Source of the DNA: Amoebophrya sp. AT5.2
Lineage: Eukaryota > Sar > Dinophyceae > Syndiniales > Amoebophryaceae
DNA length: 27,399 nt
Assembly: GCA_005223375.1 (NCBI GenBank)
Contig: RXOD01004160.1
Span: 1-27,399, forward strand
Direction: 5' to 3'
Position 1 is the first letter of the stretch. Every line of letters begins with the position of its first letter. Below are positions 1-9,274 of the stretch, piece after piece. The translations under genes were made by a program, and so were the position numbers. Below the pieces are notes generated by a model that saw nothing but the letters and a program-made list of their open reading frames with translations, was not told the origin of the DNA and ran no database searches.

Positions 1-105
1 CTGCCGCTGCGCCTGCGGGAGCAACAATTGCAATTGCGACCCCCCTCTCCCACGACGAACAACCTAGCTACCTGCGCCATCAGCTTGGACCCGCATCGAA
101 AGAAA

Positions 106-852
106 ATGTCCGACGAGTCCGCTCCCGTAAACGATCATCCGTTTCTGACGGAGTTCTTCGCTACGTATTTGAAGATGCTCGACGCCTCGATGGCGGCTCT
201 TTTCGAGGACGAGGAGACCACCATGAAAATCGCGCTCGACCCCGTGTTCCGCGCCGAGTATCAGAAGAATCTTTCTGCGTCGCAAAACGAAGCGCTGCAG
301 CCGCTCGCGGAGAAGGCTTTCCTTCATCACGACAAGGACCACAGCGGGGTGCTGTCGGTGGAGGAATCCGAACTGTTCTTCAAGAACTACGTCGAGGAGC
401 TTAAAAAGTTCATGCTTGGCACCACGAGGACGTCCATGACGCACACGCTGGAGCAGGTCGGGAAGCAGATTTCCCAGCAGATCCAGAGTGGTGACGTCGA
501 AGCTGGCAAGCAGGAGAAAATGTTGCGCAAACTCATCGTCGGCACGTTCGCGACGCTGGGAGAAAAAATCAGCTCCATCATGGAAGCAATACACGCGGAC
601 TATCTGAAAAACAAAAGCGAGCACGACAAAGCAGCGTTCGACGTAGTGGACACGGCGAAGGACGGCTGTCTGCACAAGGAGGAAGTAATGCGAGCGCTGG
701 AAGTGGGAAGCGAGCTGAACAAAACCTTGCTGACGGCCTTGGGCTTTGGCGAAACGCAAATTACGGTGCGGATGGCGCCGGTGATGCAGGAAGTAATCAC
801 AGACATGATGATGGGCGTCATGGCGGCATTGGAGGACGAGGACGACGAGTGA
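106..852 (+). CDS. EF-hand calcium-binding protein, 248 aa
   Basis: The protein probably senses or buffers calcium in the cytosol; its partner is unknown. A canonical 12-residue EF-hand loop, DKDHSGVLSVEE, sits at about residues 76-87 with acidic residues at positions 1, 3 and 12. A second, degenerate loop at about 182-193 (DTAKDGCLHKEE) has Ala at position 3 and probably binds weakly or not at all. The rest is helical, with a Met-rich C-terminal helix and an acidic tail. There is no signal peptide or membrane segment. I chose the ATG at 106, the first in frame, but the frame is open to the left edge of the window, so an upstream exon or a longer N-terminus cannot be excluded. A possible splice acceptor (CGCCATCAG) ends at 81. 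The EF-hand call is firm; the exact family is not. Confidence 0.8.
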   Translation: MSDESAPVNDHPFLTEFFATYLKMLDASMAALFEDEETTMKIALDPVFRAEYQKNLSASQNEALQPLAEKAFLHHDKDHSGVLSVEESELFFKNYVEELKKFMLGTTRTSMTHTLEQVGKQISQQIQSGDVEAGKQEKMLRKLIVGTFATLGEKISSIMEAIHADYLKNKSEHDKAAFDVVDTAKDGCLHKEEVMRALEVGSELNKTLLTALGFGETQITVRMAPVMQEVITDMMMGVMAALEDEDDE

Positions 853-1659
853 AGCCGTTTCTCTCTGTGCTGTACGTTGGATAATTTGGATTTGAAAAGG
901 GGTTTGACAGTGTCATTGGGGTGGTAGAGCATAGCGCGTAGCGCCAATGCCTGTTGCGATTAGGATTACCACTTTCAGAATTTTCTCAATCGCGTTCGCG
1001 GCACACGATTTTTTACATAATGAAACAGAGGGCGAGAGTCTTCGCTGACCACCTTGAGATTTGGAGCATACGTTTACGTACCGTTACCGCAACTCATCTC
1101 GTTATATCGTTTTGCTTTCGCAAAGCGCCGCAATCGCAATGAAAACTCTTTGAAGGCGATCACTCCCTCGACGCAAAATTCATTTCGTGGTGAAAATTCA
1201 GAACGCAGAACAAGAGAACCAGAAGCTTCAAAGAGCTTAAAGATTCAGGTACAGGTTGTGATTGCAGAAAAAAGAACTAACGCCGGCACGAGCGGTCGTG
1301 GAGGTTGCTCATCGATCTCTCACCGCTACAAGTGGCGCAATAAAAGTGTAAACTCCACCGACGTCTTCTTCGCGCCGTGGTCTGCTTTTCTACGACGGAC
1401 CACTACATGGCCGCAATCTTGGATCAGTTGGTTCTGGGTAGAGTGTCAGTCTGTTCCAGTAGAATGCGTCGATCTGGGGTTGAGCCGCCTGCGTCTTCCG
1501 TACGAAGCATCGCGGACCAGGGTCGTGCGCATCTGCCGTGGACGCCCTCGAACTCTTTTTCGCGCGCCGCTACATGGAACAAGTCGCCGGGGCCACGAGA
1601 GAACCGAACAAAAGAAGGAACGAAAAGCCAACGAGCAGGAGCAAAAGCAAAAGCATAGC
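853..1659. other. Intergenic stretch, no supported gene
   Basis: Frames are open for up to about 230 codons on the + strand here (1054-1752), but the predicted peptide is rich in Arg and Ser, lacks a convincing ATG and shows no domain apart from the helicase-like end described separately. A short block at 931-944 (ATAGCGCGTAGCGC) resembles one at 8672-8685. I see no RNA gene. Confidence 0.5.
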
Positions 1660-1967
1660 ATGACCGATGACTGTCGGAAACGAACGAAAGCTTTGCTTGA
1701 GGATATCCATTGGGTGCGCGTGATCTTCGATGAGTTTCACTTGGTTGTTTGAGCGCAGCGGGAAAGAACAGCTGCAATTGCGAAATGTTGTTCAACTTCT
1801 CCGCCTCCTCCTGCCTCTCGGGATTGACCGTCACGCTCACGCCCGCCAACTGCGACAGCGTAGTGAATGGCGGCCGGTAGCGGTATGTTTCTTTGAAAGA
1901 TCGCAAACCACGTGAACACGAACGCGAAGTTGAAGAGGTGTTTGTCGTTCGTAATCGTAAGTGCTAG
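1660..1967 (+). pseudogene. Degenerate SF2/SNF2-type helicase-like fragment
   Basis: Frame 1 (1660-1752) ends with WVRVIFDEFH, which resembles the Walker B/motif II region of SNF2-like and other superfamily 2 ATPases (W-x-RVIxDExH). Another frame carries LTVTLTP at 1824-1844, resembling motif III (LTxTP/LSGTP). The gap between them is 83 nt, about 28 residues. That is near the usual SNF2 spacing but off by one base, so the reading frame is broken. The second frame also contains a TAG at 1878-1880 and ends at a TAG at 1965-1967. No Walker A motif is visible upstream. I infer a decayed fragment of a helicase gene or of a mobile element carrying one. Chance resemblance is possible. Confidence 0.33.
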
Positions 1968-2087
1968 TACTCGTTAACTACGACACGTCCCGCTTCCTCC
2001 AGACGAGACGGATTTTTGTTACCTCAAAGCGAGTTTCGCAATCTTATTCCACTGATGCATGCCCAATGAGTTCCGTAGATGTCAGAC

Positions 2088-2276
2088 GCCCGTGTGGTCC
2101 AATGGTAGGATGCCCGGCAGTGACGCTGAGGCGGTTAACTGCGAAACCTCTCCGGGGGTTAGCTCCGCCAGCACGCACGCAGAGGTATCGAGCTACGGAC
2201 TTTACCAGCGCGCTGTGAGTAAGCCTCCCACCTCGGGGGGTGCCGGGAGGTGCGGGTTCGAATCCCGTGGCGGGCA
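2088..2276 (+). ncRNA. tRNA-like element 1 with a large anticodon-loop insert (possible Pol III gene or tRNA-derived SINE)
   Basis: The 5' end gives an acceptor strand (GCCCGTG, 2088-2094), a 4-bp D stem around loop AATGGTA and an A-box-like TGGTCCAATGG. The 3' end has a 5-bp T stem around TTCGAAT, a perfect B box (GGTTCGAATCC, 2256-2266) and the partner acceptor strand GGCGGGC plus discriminator A at 2276. CCCGG (2113-2117) can pair with CCGGG (2243-2247) as the anticodon stem. The loop between them is about 125 nt, so a normal tRNA would need an intron of roughly 118 nt. No credible anticodon with U33 can be assigned. The insert contains the hairpin CCTCCC/GGGGGG (2224-2240). A run of nine T follows. 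Confidence 0.55.
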
Positions 2277-2285
2277 TTTTTTTTT
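2277..2285 (+). terminator. Pol III-type T-run terminator
   Basis: Nine consecutive T directly follow the last base of tRNA-like element 1, as expected for RNA polymerase III termination. Confidence 0.55.
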
Positions 2286-2382
2286 CACCGGGCCACTTTA
2301 CCGGCCGGCCTAAGTCGATCGTGTGTTCTGAAGCTGAAGATCAAGCGCGGCGATCATCTGCCGACTTTCTCGTCATCATCTT

Positions 2383-2412
2383 CCTCGAACTCGATCACCT
2401 CGAACTCGATCA
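2383..2412. repeat. 15-bp tandem duplication
   Basis: CCTCGAACTCGATCA occurs twice, head to tail, with no mismatch. It lies between the two tRNA-like elements and has no evident function. Confidence 0.85.
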
Positions 2413-2566
2413 TGAAGATTTGATATTGATTGCGTTTGCAATTAGCTTGCGTTTAGTCCATAGATACAGGCTTTGAACCACTTTTATGCTACCTCATCCT
2501 CATGGAGCAGTGGCTCGCGATCTTATTCCAGACACCGACGCGTAAGGGTTGCAAATGGGAGCAGAA

Positions 2567-2710
2567 GCCCGTGTAGTCCAATGGTAGGAAGGCCGTCAGT
2601 GACGCTTCGGGGGCGAGCTGATCCTGCCTGTGCTTGAGGGGTGCGAGTAGGGGTAAGCCTTCCCCTCTGGAAGTTGCCGGGGGCGGCGGGCTTGAATCCC
2701 GTAACGGGCT
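2567..2710 (+). ncRNA. tRNA-like element 2, shorter and partly decayed relative of element 1
   Basis: The start (GCCCGTGTAGTCCAATGG) and end (CTTGAATCCCGTAACGGGCT) match element 1 closely. The acceptor stem is actually better: GCCCGT/ACGGGC has U-A where element 1 has U-G. The last 57 nt align with element 1 without gaps, and the internal hairpin is kept with changed bases (CTTCC/GGAAG against CCTCCC/GGGGGG). The B box is degraded (GGCTTGAATCC), one D-stem pair is lost and the anticodon stem is weakened. TTTT follows at 2713-2716. In both elements ATCTTATTCCA begins exactly 47 nt before the first base (2041 and 2520), so the duplicated unit includes the 5' flank. Confidence 0.5.
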
Positions 2711-2870
2711 CGTTTTCTCGGTCGGACGGCAGCCGGCCTCCGACAAGAACAATGTAAGTTAGTATATGGAGCCCGCTTTGAAATTGAATGCAGCGCAACG
2801 CTCTGCAGATATCTATGGTTCGCGGCACCTCGTGCTCGTCCTCCCGCGTCCATGATTGGAAACAGTGATC

Positions 2871-2970
2871 ACGAACTGCTAGCAGCAGCAGCTGGACTGC
2901 CTATCTATCACTAGTAGCGGAGGTACTTGGCACTAGCAGTGCCTCTCTGCACGATTATGTAGCAGTTCGT
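2871..2970. repeat. 100-bp nested inverted repeat
   Basis: ACGAACTGCTA (2871-2881) and its exact reverse complement TAGCAGTTCGT (2960-2970) enclose a perfect 6-bp hairpin, GGCACT-AGC-AGTGCC (2929-2943). The palindrome GTGATCAC lies at the left border (2865-2872). This could be a small MITE-like element or a structured transcript. Confidence 0.6.
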
Positions 2971-3014
2971 ACGATTACGAATGGATATCTGTGCCCGATT
3001 TCTTTTTCTCGTTT

Positions 3015-3057
3015 AAATATCCTGCATCAAGATTAAAATCATCAAATATCCTGCATC
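3015..3057. repeat. 29-bp direct repeat, one and a half units
   Basis: AAATATCCTGCATC occurs at 3015-3028 and again at 3044-3057. Confidence 0.8.
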
Positions 3058-3184
3058 GTGGAGGAGGAGGTAGCATCTCGAGCAACGTCAAGCGCATCTG
3101 CACCCCACGTCGCATCAATTTGCGAATGCAACAGTAAATATGTCGCGCTAGCCTTGTCCATGCCCGCACTGAAACTTCATCGTG

Positions 3185-3196
3185 TTCTATTCACAG
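3185..3196 (+). promoter_or_regulatory. Candidate splice acceptor (trans or cis) for the gene at 3261
   Basis: A pyrimidine-rich stretch ending in CAG (TTCTATTCACAG) lies 64 nt before the ATG, and no other ATG intervenes. It fits a spliced-leader acceptor but could be the end of a 5'-UTR intron. Confidence 0.4.
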
Positions 3197-3260
3197 AGCG
3201 CACCAGCTGCGCGATTTGATACTCGCTTAAAATCAAGATCACTGATTAAGCATTTTCAAG

Positions 3261-6200
3261 ATGGCGCTCCTCGGCGGCGCTCTGACATGCCAGTACGATG
3301 AAGATCGCAAATGTGCTCGTGTTGGTCTTGATACCTCCACTCAGGAGGTGCCGGACGAAGTGCTGCCTGCTTTCGGAAAATACGCACGTATCGCGGATAT
3401 TCGGCGAAAGCTACAGGACCTGAGCAGGAAAGCGGCCGACGCCGTACTATCGTCATCCTCTTCGACCTCCTCCAGCGCTTCTCCTTCTGACAGCACTGGT
3501 GCTTCTTCCTCGGCTAAAGATAACGAAGCTTCCCGCGGCCACACAAGCCTCCAATCCGACCTGCAGCTCTTTGTGAATCTCAATCGTTCATCCAACCACA
3601 GCGCTTTGCAGCCTCTCGAGGATAAATGGTTATTCTTGAAAACGCAGTCAGAGTCTTTTGTGTGCCAGCCTGACGATGATTGTGACCGCGGGACAGATGC
3701 TGACCCGCAGCGAAGGACAGGCCACAAGACGAAAAAGCATGAGCACGAAGACGAAACAAACATCGAAAAGCAAGCGGGCGCCGCGACGCCTGGTGACGCC
3801 GATGAACAACAGCAAAACACGTGTGATTCATCTGCCTCGCTCAGCAGTCAGGCCTTCCGCGATTGTGCTCTGGCCGCGAAGAGCCTGAGCAGCGTTATTG
3901 TCGGAGCGCCGAACCTCTGGGTGCGGCAGTGCTTCCCCCCCTACAAGTTTTTGACACAGATTCAATCCACCAGTCGCAGCGTGTCGTGGGCAGAGTCCGT
4001 CGCGTACCTCCGCGAAATGTGCGCCAAGCATCCTGATGGATTTTTTCCCCGCTTGGTTACGGTGGTAGAAACGTACCGCCTGCTTGGGGACGCGCTTCAG
4101 TCAAGGTCGGACCGTCGCAGGATTAGCTGCAGGGGGGGTCGTGGCACGACGCCCGATATCGACAAGCTCCTCAAACATTTTTGTCCTGAAGACATCGCCG
4201 AGTGCTGCAGTCGCGCTTTGCCTCGGTTGAAGGCCCAACTCGGTTTGCGGAACCAAATGCCCACCTCTGAGCTCCGACGTGACGAGCGGTGCAGAAACCG
4301 CAGCGAGGACACATACGGAAGGAACACATGCTCCTCCGGCCCCGACGCAGAACAAGCAGGAGCGGACAAAACGGGCTCGTCAAGGGCAAGTCCACCACCA
4401 CGACAAGATGGAGAGCAGCACCCTACAGGATCAGAACCAGATCCAGCAAGTCGTCGCGCGTCTTCTTCAAAAGACGACGAACATCAGGAGCAGCGAAAAC
4501 ATTTGCAGTTCCACAGACACCGGTATGACATTGGTGAACTTGTTCGGGCTTGTCGACACGGTCCTGCAGCACCGCTGGAAGAGATATTTTGTGGCGTCAC
4601 GCCTTCTGCGCTCACAGATGTAGAGTGTGTTGCGTTCTACATTCTAAGTAGATGCTGGAACGACGACGATGAGGGTCAGCACGATGAAAGGCAGCACGAC
4701 GGCAGCAGCACGACATGGTTACCAGAGCGCAGGCGGAGAGTATATAACGAAGACGGCCGTGTCGTGGGGAAGAGGAGAAGCCAGATGAAGGAATATCTGC
4801 TCCCCTTGAATGCTCTCTGCACCGGACCACTCGACTTTTGGCGGCGCGTGTGTGCAGTAATCTGGCGCGTCGAATTGGTTGCTTTCTTGCACAGAGACGA
4901 GGACTTTGCGCGAACAGTGGAGGACGTGGTCGAAGCAGACCGCTTGCGTTGCAAGAGTTTCGCTTCGTTTTTCTGCAGAATGTTGCGAACCATGGGCCTA
5001 GATGTGGCTCTGGAGGATGACTCGGACTCGTCACTCGCTGGTAATCGTAATGGGAGACGAGCAGGGCGAGCAGGTAAAAGACCAGTAGAGGTAGCTGCAG
5101 AAGACGATCAGCAGATGCAGGCCACCAGCGAGTCCGAAGCGACGTCTAGAAGTTGCTCTACGCAGGAAGCTTCGTGGTCATCTGCTACTCCACGAACAAA
5201 ACGCGGCGAAAATCCTGACGAGAAGCCGGACACACTCTCACTCGTTGCCGGCGACGGGGGCGGGATCCCGGTGCCGCCGGAGGACAAGCTGCTGCCGCTT
5301 GGGCAGGAAGGCTATTTCAATGTGGGGGACAACAAGTACTGGCAGCAGAAGGATGGCGTCGTGTGGCATGGTGCGCCATCCAAAACAAATGCGAACATGG
5401 AGGACTGGGTGACCGTTCCGGGCTACGCGGGGCCGGTCGAGGTTGTGGGCGAGCAGCCTGCTGGTGGGTCGGAAGCGGCTGCTTCTGGTTCTGGGGAAGG
5501 CGAAGGAGCTGCTTCGGGCGGCGAGGAATTCGACGAGAAGGATCGCGCTCGACAGCCGAAAGATTTTCTCTTTAGTATTCTGCTTCGATGCATGATTCCT
5601 GTAGTTTCCGAGCATTTTCACGCAGAGACGGCCGCGAGACTGGTGCGGCTACAAAATGGAGTTTTGGAAGTGGATTGCGATTCTGGGGTAGAGAATGCGC
5701 ACGCAGAAAGCGCTTCTTCTACACTGGCTAATCACGACGGCCCACACCCGCATGCGCTTAAATTGATGAAGGACAAGCGGGGGAAGGGTGATCACAAGAA
5801 ACGCGAAAGAGGCAAGCAGCTGCCCGTTGGTACCCCAGGTCATCGAGTAGTGGACATGTGGGGACCGAGACACCGCGATGACATCAGGTCGCGGCGACGA
5901 TATTTGATCGGCGATGGAGCTTACTCTGCTCGCTTCCAGGACGAGCACGTGGAAGAAAAAAAAGCGCAGCGAGAATGCGGAAGCATTAGTTGGGGACCGT
6001 ACATGGTGCAGATAACGCGGAAGATATTCAAAAAATCGGCGGCGTCACGTCATGCGCCCGCAGCTGGCTGCATGAAGATTGGCATTGGTCACCACCGCGA
6101 GCTGCGAATGAGTACCCTACATTTCCCACTGCTTCTGATACCAAAGTACCGCACGATATTCGTCGCTTTGTTTGGGAAGCTACTGAACTCAAACCAGTTG

Positions 6201-6390
6201 GCATACAAACAGCTTTGCGAGCGATTGCTAGCCGTTCCGGGCGGTGACGGAATGTGTCGACAGGTATAAACTATGTTTCCTTATATATAAAATATTCTTC
6301 GGACAACTATGATTTCCTATATTCTTACTTTTATTTTCTTAGGGTTCGGAGGACGGTGGAGCGATGTTTGATACTAACTTTCGGTACTAG
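3261..6390 (+). CDS. Unrecognised 1016-aa protein, two exons (3261-6263, 6343-6390)
   Basis: I do not recognise the family. The N-terminus (about 1-60) is helical, followed by Ser-rich, Lys/Glu/Asp-rich and Gln-rich disorder. Globular islands appear at about 190-270 (from SLSSVIVGAPNLWVRQC), 510-590 (PLDFWRRVCAVIWRVELVAF) and 660-720, where a compact aromatic segment contains GYFNVGDNKYWQQKDGVVW. The last 60 residues are hydrophobic and basic, possibly peripheral membrane or structural. There is no signal peptide. Intron 6264-6342 (GTATAA...TTCTTAG, phase 0) is needed: read through, the frame stops at once, whereas splicing adds a 16-codon last exon ending in a TAG at 6388-6390. The peptide it adds (GSEDGGAMFDTNFRY) is protein-like. 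The start at 3261 is supported by the acceptor at 3196. Confidence 0.7.
6264..6342 (+). other. GT-AG intron, 79 nt
   Basis: Donor CAG|GTATAA and acceptor TTATTTTCTTAG|GG, phase 0. It is AT-rich against GC-rich flanking exons. Confidence 0.7.
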
Positions 6391-6620
6391 CTTCTGATTT
6401 TGATTCACGTCTGGTGGTGGTTCTCAGTATATTCCGGTCAGGCACTTCTAGCAATACTCGAGGAGGTGTCGCCGAACACACGAAAAAAAATAGCAAATTC
6501 GAGCTGTTCCTGAGTGCTGTGTCGTCGCGTTTTGTCTCTAAAGAAAGTTGCCCCGCAACCGCGTTTGTCAATGTTGTTGGTGTTGGTAAAGAAAGTCTAA
6601 TCAGAGACAGAGAGAGGCAG

Positions 6621-6645
6621 CGTTCCATTACTTTCGCTTCACCAG
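6621..6645 (+). promoter_or_regulatory. Candidate splice acceptor for the U-box gene
   Basis: A pyrimidine-rich tract ending in CACCAG lies 20 nt upstream of the ATG at 6666. It supports that ATG rather than the in-frame ATG at 6867. Confidence 0.4.
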
Positions 6646-6665
6646 AAAATTCAATTCATCGTCAT

Positions 6666-8267
6666 ATGCACAACACAAAACAGTTGATTTTCGGCGGCCA
6701 CGACCAAGTTACGTACGCCTTCTCAGACACGACGCGACTTGTGAGATCCGGCCAGCCCGGCTCTAGATCTTCAATTTCGCCCACGACTTCGCCCACCCCT
6801 CTTTCTCTTTCCGCCGGTTGCAAGGTTGTTCCCGCCGTCTTGACCCGTCTCCGCACGTACTTCTATATGTTCCCGCGTTCTTGGACCCGGGATCTCGACC
6901 GCAACCTGCAGCGGTTGGAAAAACAACTTCCACACGAAGGCCAAAAGCGCAGTCTGCTTGCAGGTGCCGGAGCAGTGAAAACGAAACAGAAAGCTCAGGA
7001 CGAAAAGTTGCTTGCGATGGCGATCGATTGGTATCACAACACGAACCAGCTGGAGTGCCCGATTTCGCTGCTGCCGCTTCATGAAATGGAGTGTCCAGTG
7101 ACACTAACTGGCAAGGACTGGTACGAGCGTGACTCTTTGGAGACCCACTTTCGACAACACGAAGAGCAGAGCTCGAGCCGGCCCGTTCGCGACGTGGCGA
7201 CAAGGCTGTTGCTACCTGCATTCGTTAAGAAGGCGTCCCTAGTGGAACGCGACGTGGGGGTTTCGTTTTCCGACCGGTTAATACGCGACTTTTACGCTGT
7301 CGTTCGGCCTCTCGCTGAGATTACTACGTCAACATCTGGCGAGAAGTGGTATCCAGACGAGGTGAATGGGTTGCGTGACCTCCTCCACACCGCGCTGCCT
7401 CTGCATGGCGCCATTCCCAATCAACGAATTCCCGTCGGCAACGACTCCCGCCGGCCTCACGTTGTCGACCATCAAACTGCTGATCTGATTGACCCGTCGG
7501 CGATCCACATGATGAATGAGTACCAGGAAGACTCGTGTTTCTTCAGTTTGGAAAACCTGCAGCAGCGCACCACCACTTCCGCCGAGTATGAGCACCAAGT
7601 CGCCTACGAACGCATCGCCACCATCGCGAAATCCGGAGAGGAAGTGCGCATACTCGTCATGTTTGCACTGGCGAAGGCGGGCGAGGCGCTCCGTGAAGTG
7701 ACTGCTTCCTGGGGATTTGGCACTGGGCGCACAGGAGTCGGGTGCGAGACATGCGGATCGCTCGTGCGTTTCGGGCAGAGATATACTGAAGGTGTACGTG
7801 GGCCTCCGATGCTACAAAAAGAAAAGCAAGAAGACTCACGGTTCTACAAGCCCGAATTTGGCCGTCCGGCTTGCTGCGCACGCGACAGCTGCTCTCAGAA
7901 AATGTTGCTGATTTCGGAAGCGCGACACTTTCTCCACAGCCCTGCTATGTACATCGACTTCAGCGCTGAACCTCGTGCGACGGCTACAACAACTGCCGAA
8001 TCGGCGCCGCCAGAACAAACAAAAACGAAGAAGGAAACCCTGCGAGACATAAAGAAGCAGGTCTATTTCTTGCAGAAAAAGAGAGAGCGTCTGCGGAAGA
8101 AAAAACAAAAGGAGAAGATGAAAAAAGACGCGGAATTCGATGCGCCGGTAGAAGTTGCTGTTGCGTGCGACGATGGCACCACCAACACGAATGCGAATCA
8201 TCCTCCGTCTACTGGAGACGGCGAGCAGCAGAATGGGCAAGCTGAGGCTGGCGCAGGCGGCGGATAA
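6666..8267 (+). CDS. U-box-like E3 ubiquitin ligase candidate, 533 aa
   Basis: Residues about 130-195 carry CPISLLPLHEMECPVTLT, then GKDWYERDSLETHF and SRPVRDVATRLLLP. This matches the U-box layout (CPIx-MxxPVxxxxGxxYExxxI, then an x-P-x-T-like turn), the fold that docks E2 enzymes without zinc. A later segment has CETC at about 360-363 and CCARDSC at about 403-409, a possible separate zinc site. Residues about 450-490 form a Lys/Arg-rich coiled coil, and the tail is Gly/Ala-rich. The frame is open upstream to 6414 without an ATG; the ATG at 6666 sits just after a good acceptor. The first 65 residues look like translated leader, so 6867 (MFPRSWTRD) is an alternative start. The U-box call is moderately sure; substrates are unknown. 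Confidence 0.65.
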   Translation: MHNTKQLIFGGHDQVTYAFSDTTRLVRSGQPGSRSSISPTTSPTPLSLSAGCKVVPAVLTRLRTYFYMFPRSWTRDLDRNLQRLEKQLPHEGQKRSLLAGAGAVKTKQKAQDEKLLAMAIDWYHNTNQLECPISLLPLHEMECPVTLTGKDWYERDSLETHFRQHEEQSSSRPVRDVATRLLLPAFVKKASLVERDVGVSFSDRLIRDFYAVVRPLAEITTSTSGEKWYPDEVNGLRDLLHTALPLHGAIPNQRIPVGNDSRRPHVVDHQTADLIDPSAIHMMNEYQEDSCFFSLENLQQRTTTSAEYEHQVAYERIATIAKSGEEVRILVMFALAKAGEALREVTASWGFGTGRTGVGCETCGSLVRFGQRYTEGVRGPPMLQKEKQEDSRFYKPEFGRPACCARDSCSQKMLLISEARHFLHSPAMYIDFSAEPRATATTTAESAPPEQTKTKKETLRDIKKQVYFLQKKRERLRKKKQKEKMKKDAEFDAPVEVAVACDDGTTNTNANHPPSTGDGEQQNGQAEAGAGGG

Positions 8268-9274
8268 CTCAAGTTGTGTGCGAGTGCGTGTGTATGAATC
8301 GAGGGGCGTGAAGATTCAGCAGGAGGAGCGAGGCGGAAGACGACAAGAACAAAACCTCACGTGGGACACACGGACAAGGAAGAGTTGGGAGTATGACCCT
8401 GAAGATTCTTCGTTTACTTACTTGAAGTCGAGATACATACACCGAGGAGATTAGGTCCTCCGCTCATCTTGCGCCCTATTTTTTTGACGCCGACGAGAGA
8501 CAAATACATGTCCAGGTCAATCCCGCGTCTGTGGTCTTGGCGCCGTTCGATAATGCGACTTCATCCAGCACTAAGCCAAAGAATGGACGACCGATACTAG
8601 TGATGCATTCTTTTTCTTCTCAACTGCTGATAAATCCGTGGCTCTGACAGCCACAGCGACAGCAGGGGGCGATAGCGCGCAGCGCTTGCGGTTGCGCTAC
8701 CAATGAATCGGATGGAAGAATGCGAAAAACTAAAACTCAAAGACGCTTGCAGCTCGTTGCTCGGTCGGGATCTGTTCTGGACGTAGGGAGGGGAGAGCGC
8801 TTGCAACGTGTCTAGAGGAGCTATGATCTATGTATCGAGAGCGACTTATCGTCCTTCTATCGTGTCCCGCGGACTGCCTTATCACCCACCCAGCTGGCGG
8901 ACCCAGTGTTTGGGCACGCTTCCCTAGAGTCCCCCAAACAAATGATCCATCGCTGCATCAAACGCGACTATAATATGATCTTCGGAGAATGTTGAGAGAG
9001 AAATTAAAATATCAAAACGAAGGATTGGTGTCGAAGACCACCACGACAGACGCGCCACTGCCACATCCAGAGAATGAAGACGAATGTATTGAGATACGTC
9101 AACGCCGATCGTGTTCATACGGTGGCCCCGGTCAGTCGATTCTGAACAGCGTCGCGCCACGACCCCAGCCTTGCCGATTACCGGACTCGAGAAAGCGGAA
9201 GCGAACACGTCAAGCAGGGGAACGAACACGCACCTGTTGAGCAGCACGAGCAACAGCAGCGGGGACGAGTGAAG
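8268..9274. other. Intergenic stretch of 1 kb with hairpins and a dispersed repeat
   Basis: No gene is supported. Two adjacent hairpins occur: GTGGCT-CTGAC-AGCCAC (8638-8654) and TAGCGC...GCGCTA (8673-8699). A block at 8775-8809 is shared with 11833-11870. Open frames on both strands give Arg/Ser-rich peptides with no domain. Confidence 0.5.
8775..8816 (+). repeat. Dispersed block A, 500 bp upstream of the FkbM ATG
   Basis: It starts TTCTGGACGTAGGGAG, followed after a short spacer by AGAGCG and then AACGT. The same order occurs at 11833-11875. It starts 500 bp before the ATG at 9275. Confidence 0.55.

Noticed and set aside
1054..1752. 232-codon + frame as an intact gene
   Set aside because: It has no good ATG and Arg/Ser-rich low-complexity content; only its last 30 codons resemble anything.
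2118..2123. Reading tRNA-like element 1 as tRNA-His (GTG)
   Set aside because: Position 33 would be A rather than U and the body does not resemble tRNA-His, so no anticodon is assigned.
5990..6247. Overlapping + frame near the end of the 3261 gene
   Set aside because: The main frame continues through it and splices to a sensible last exon, so the overlap is a shadow.
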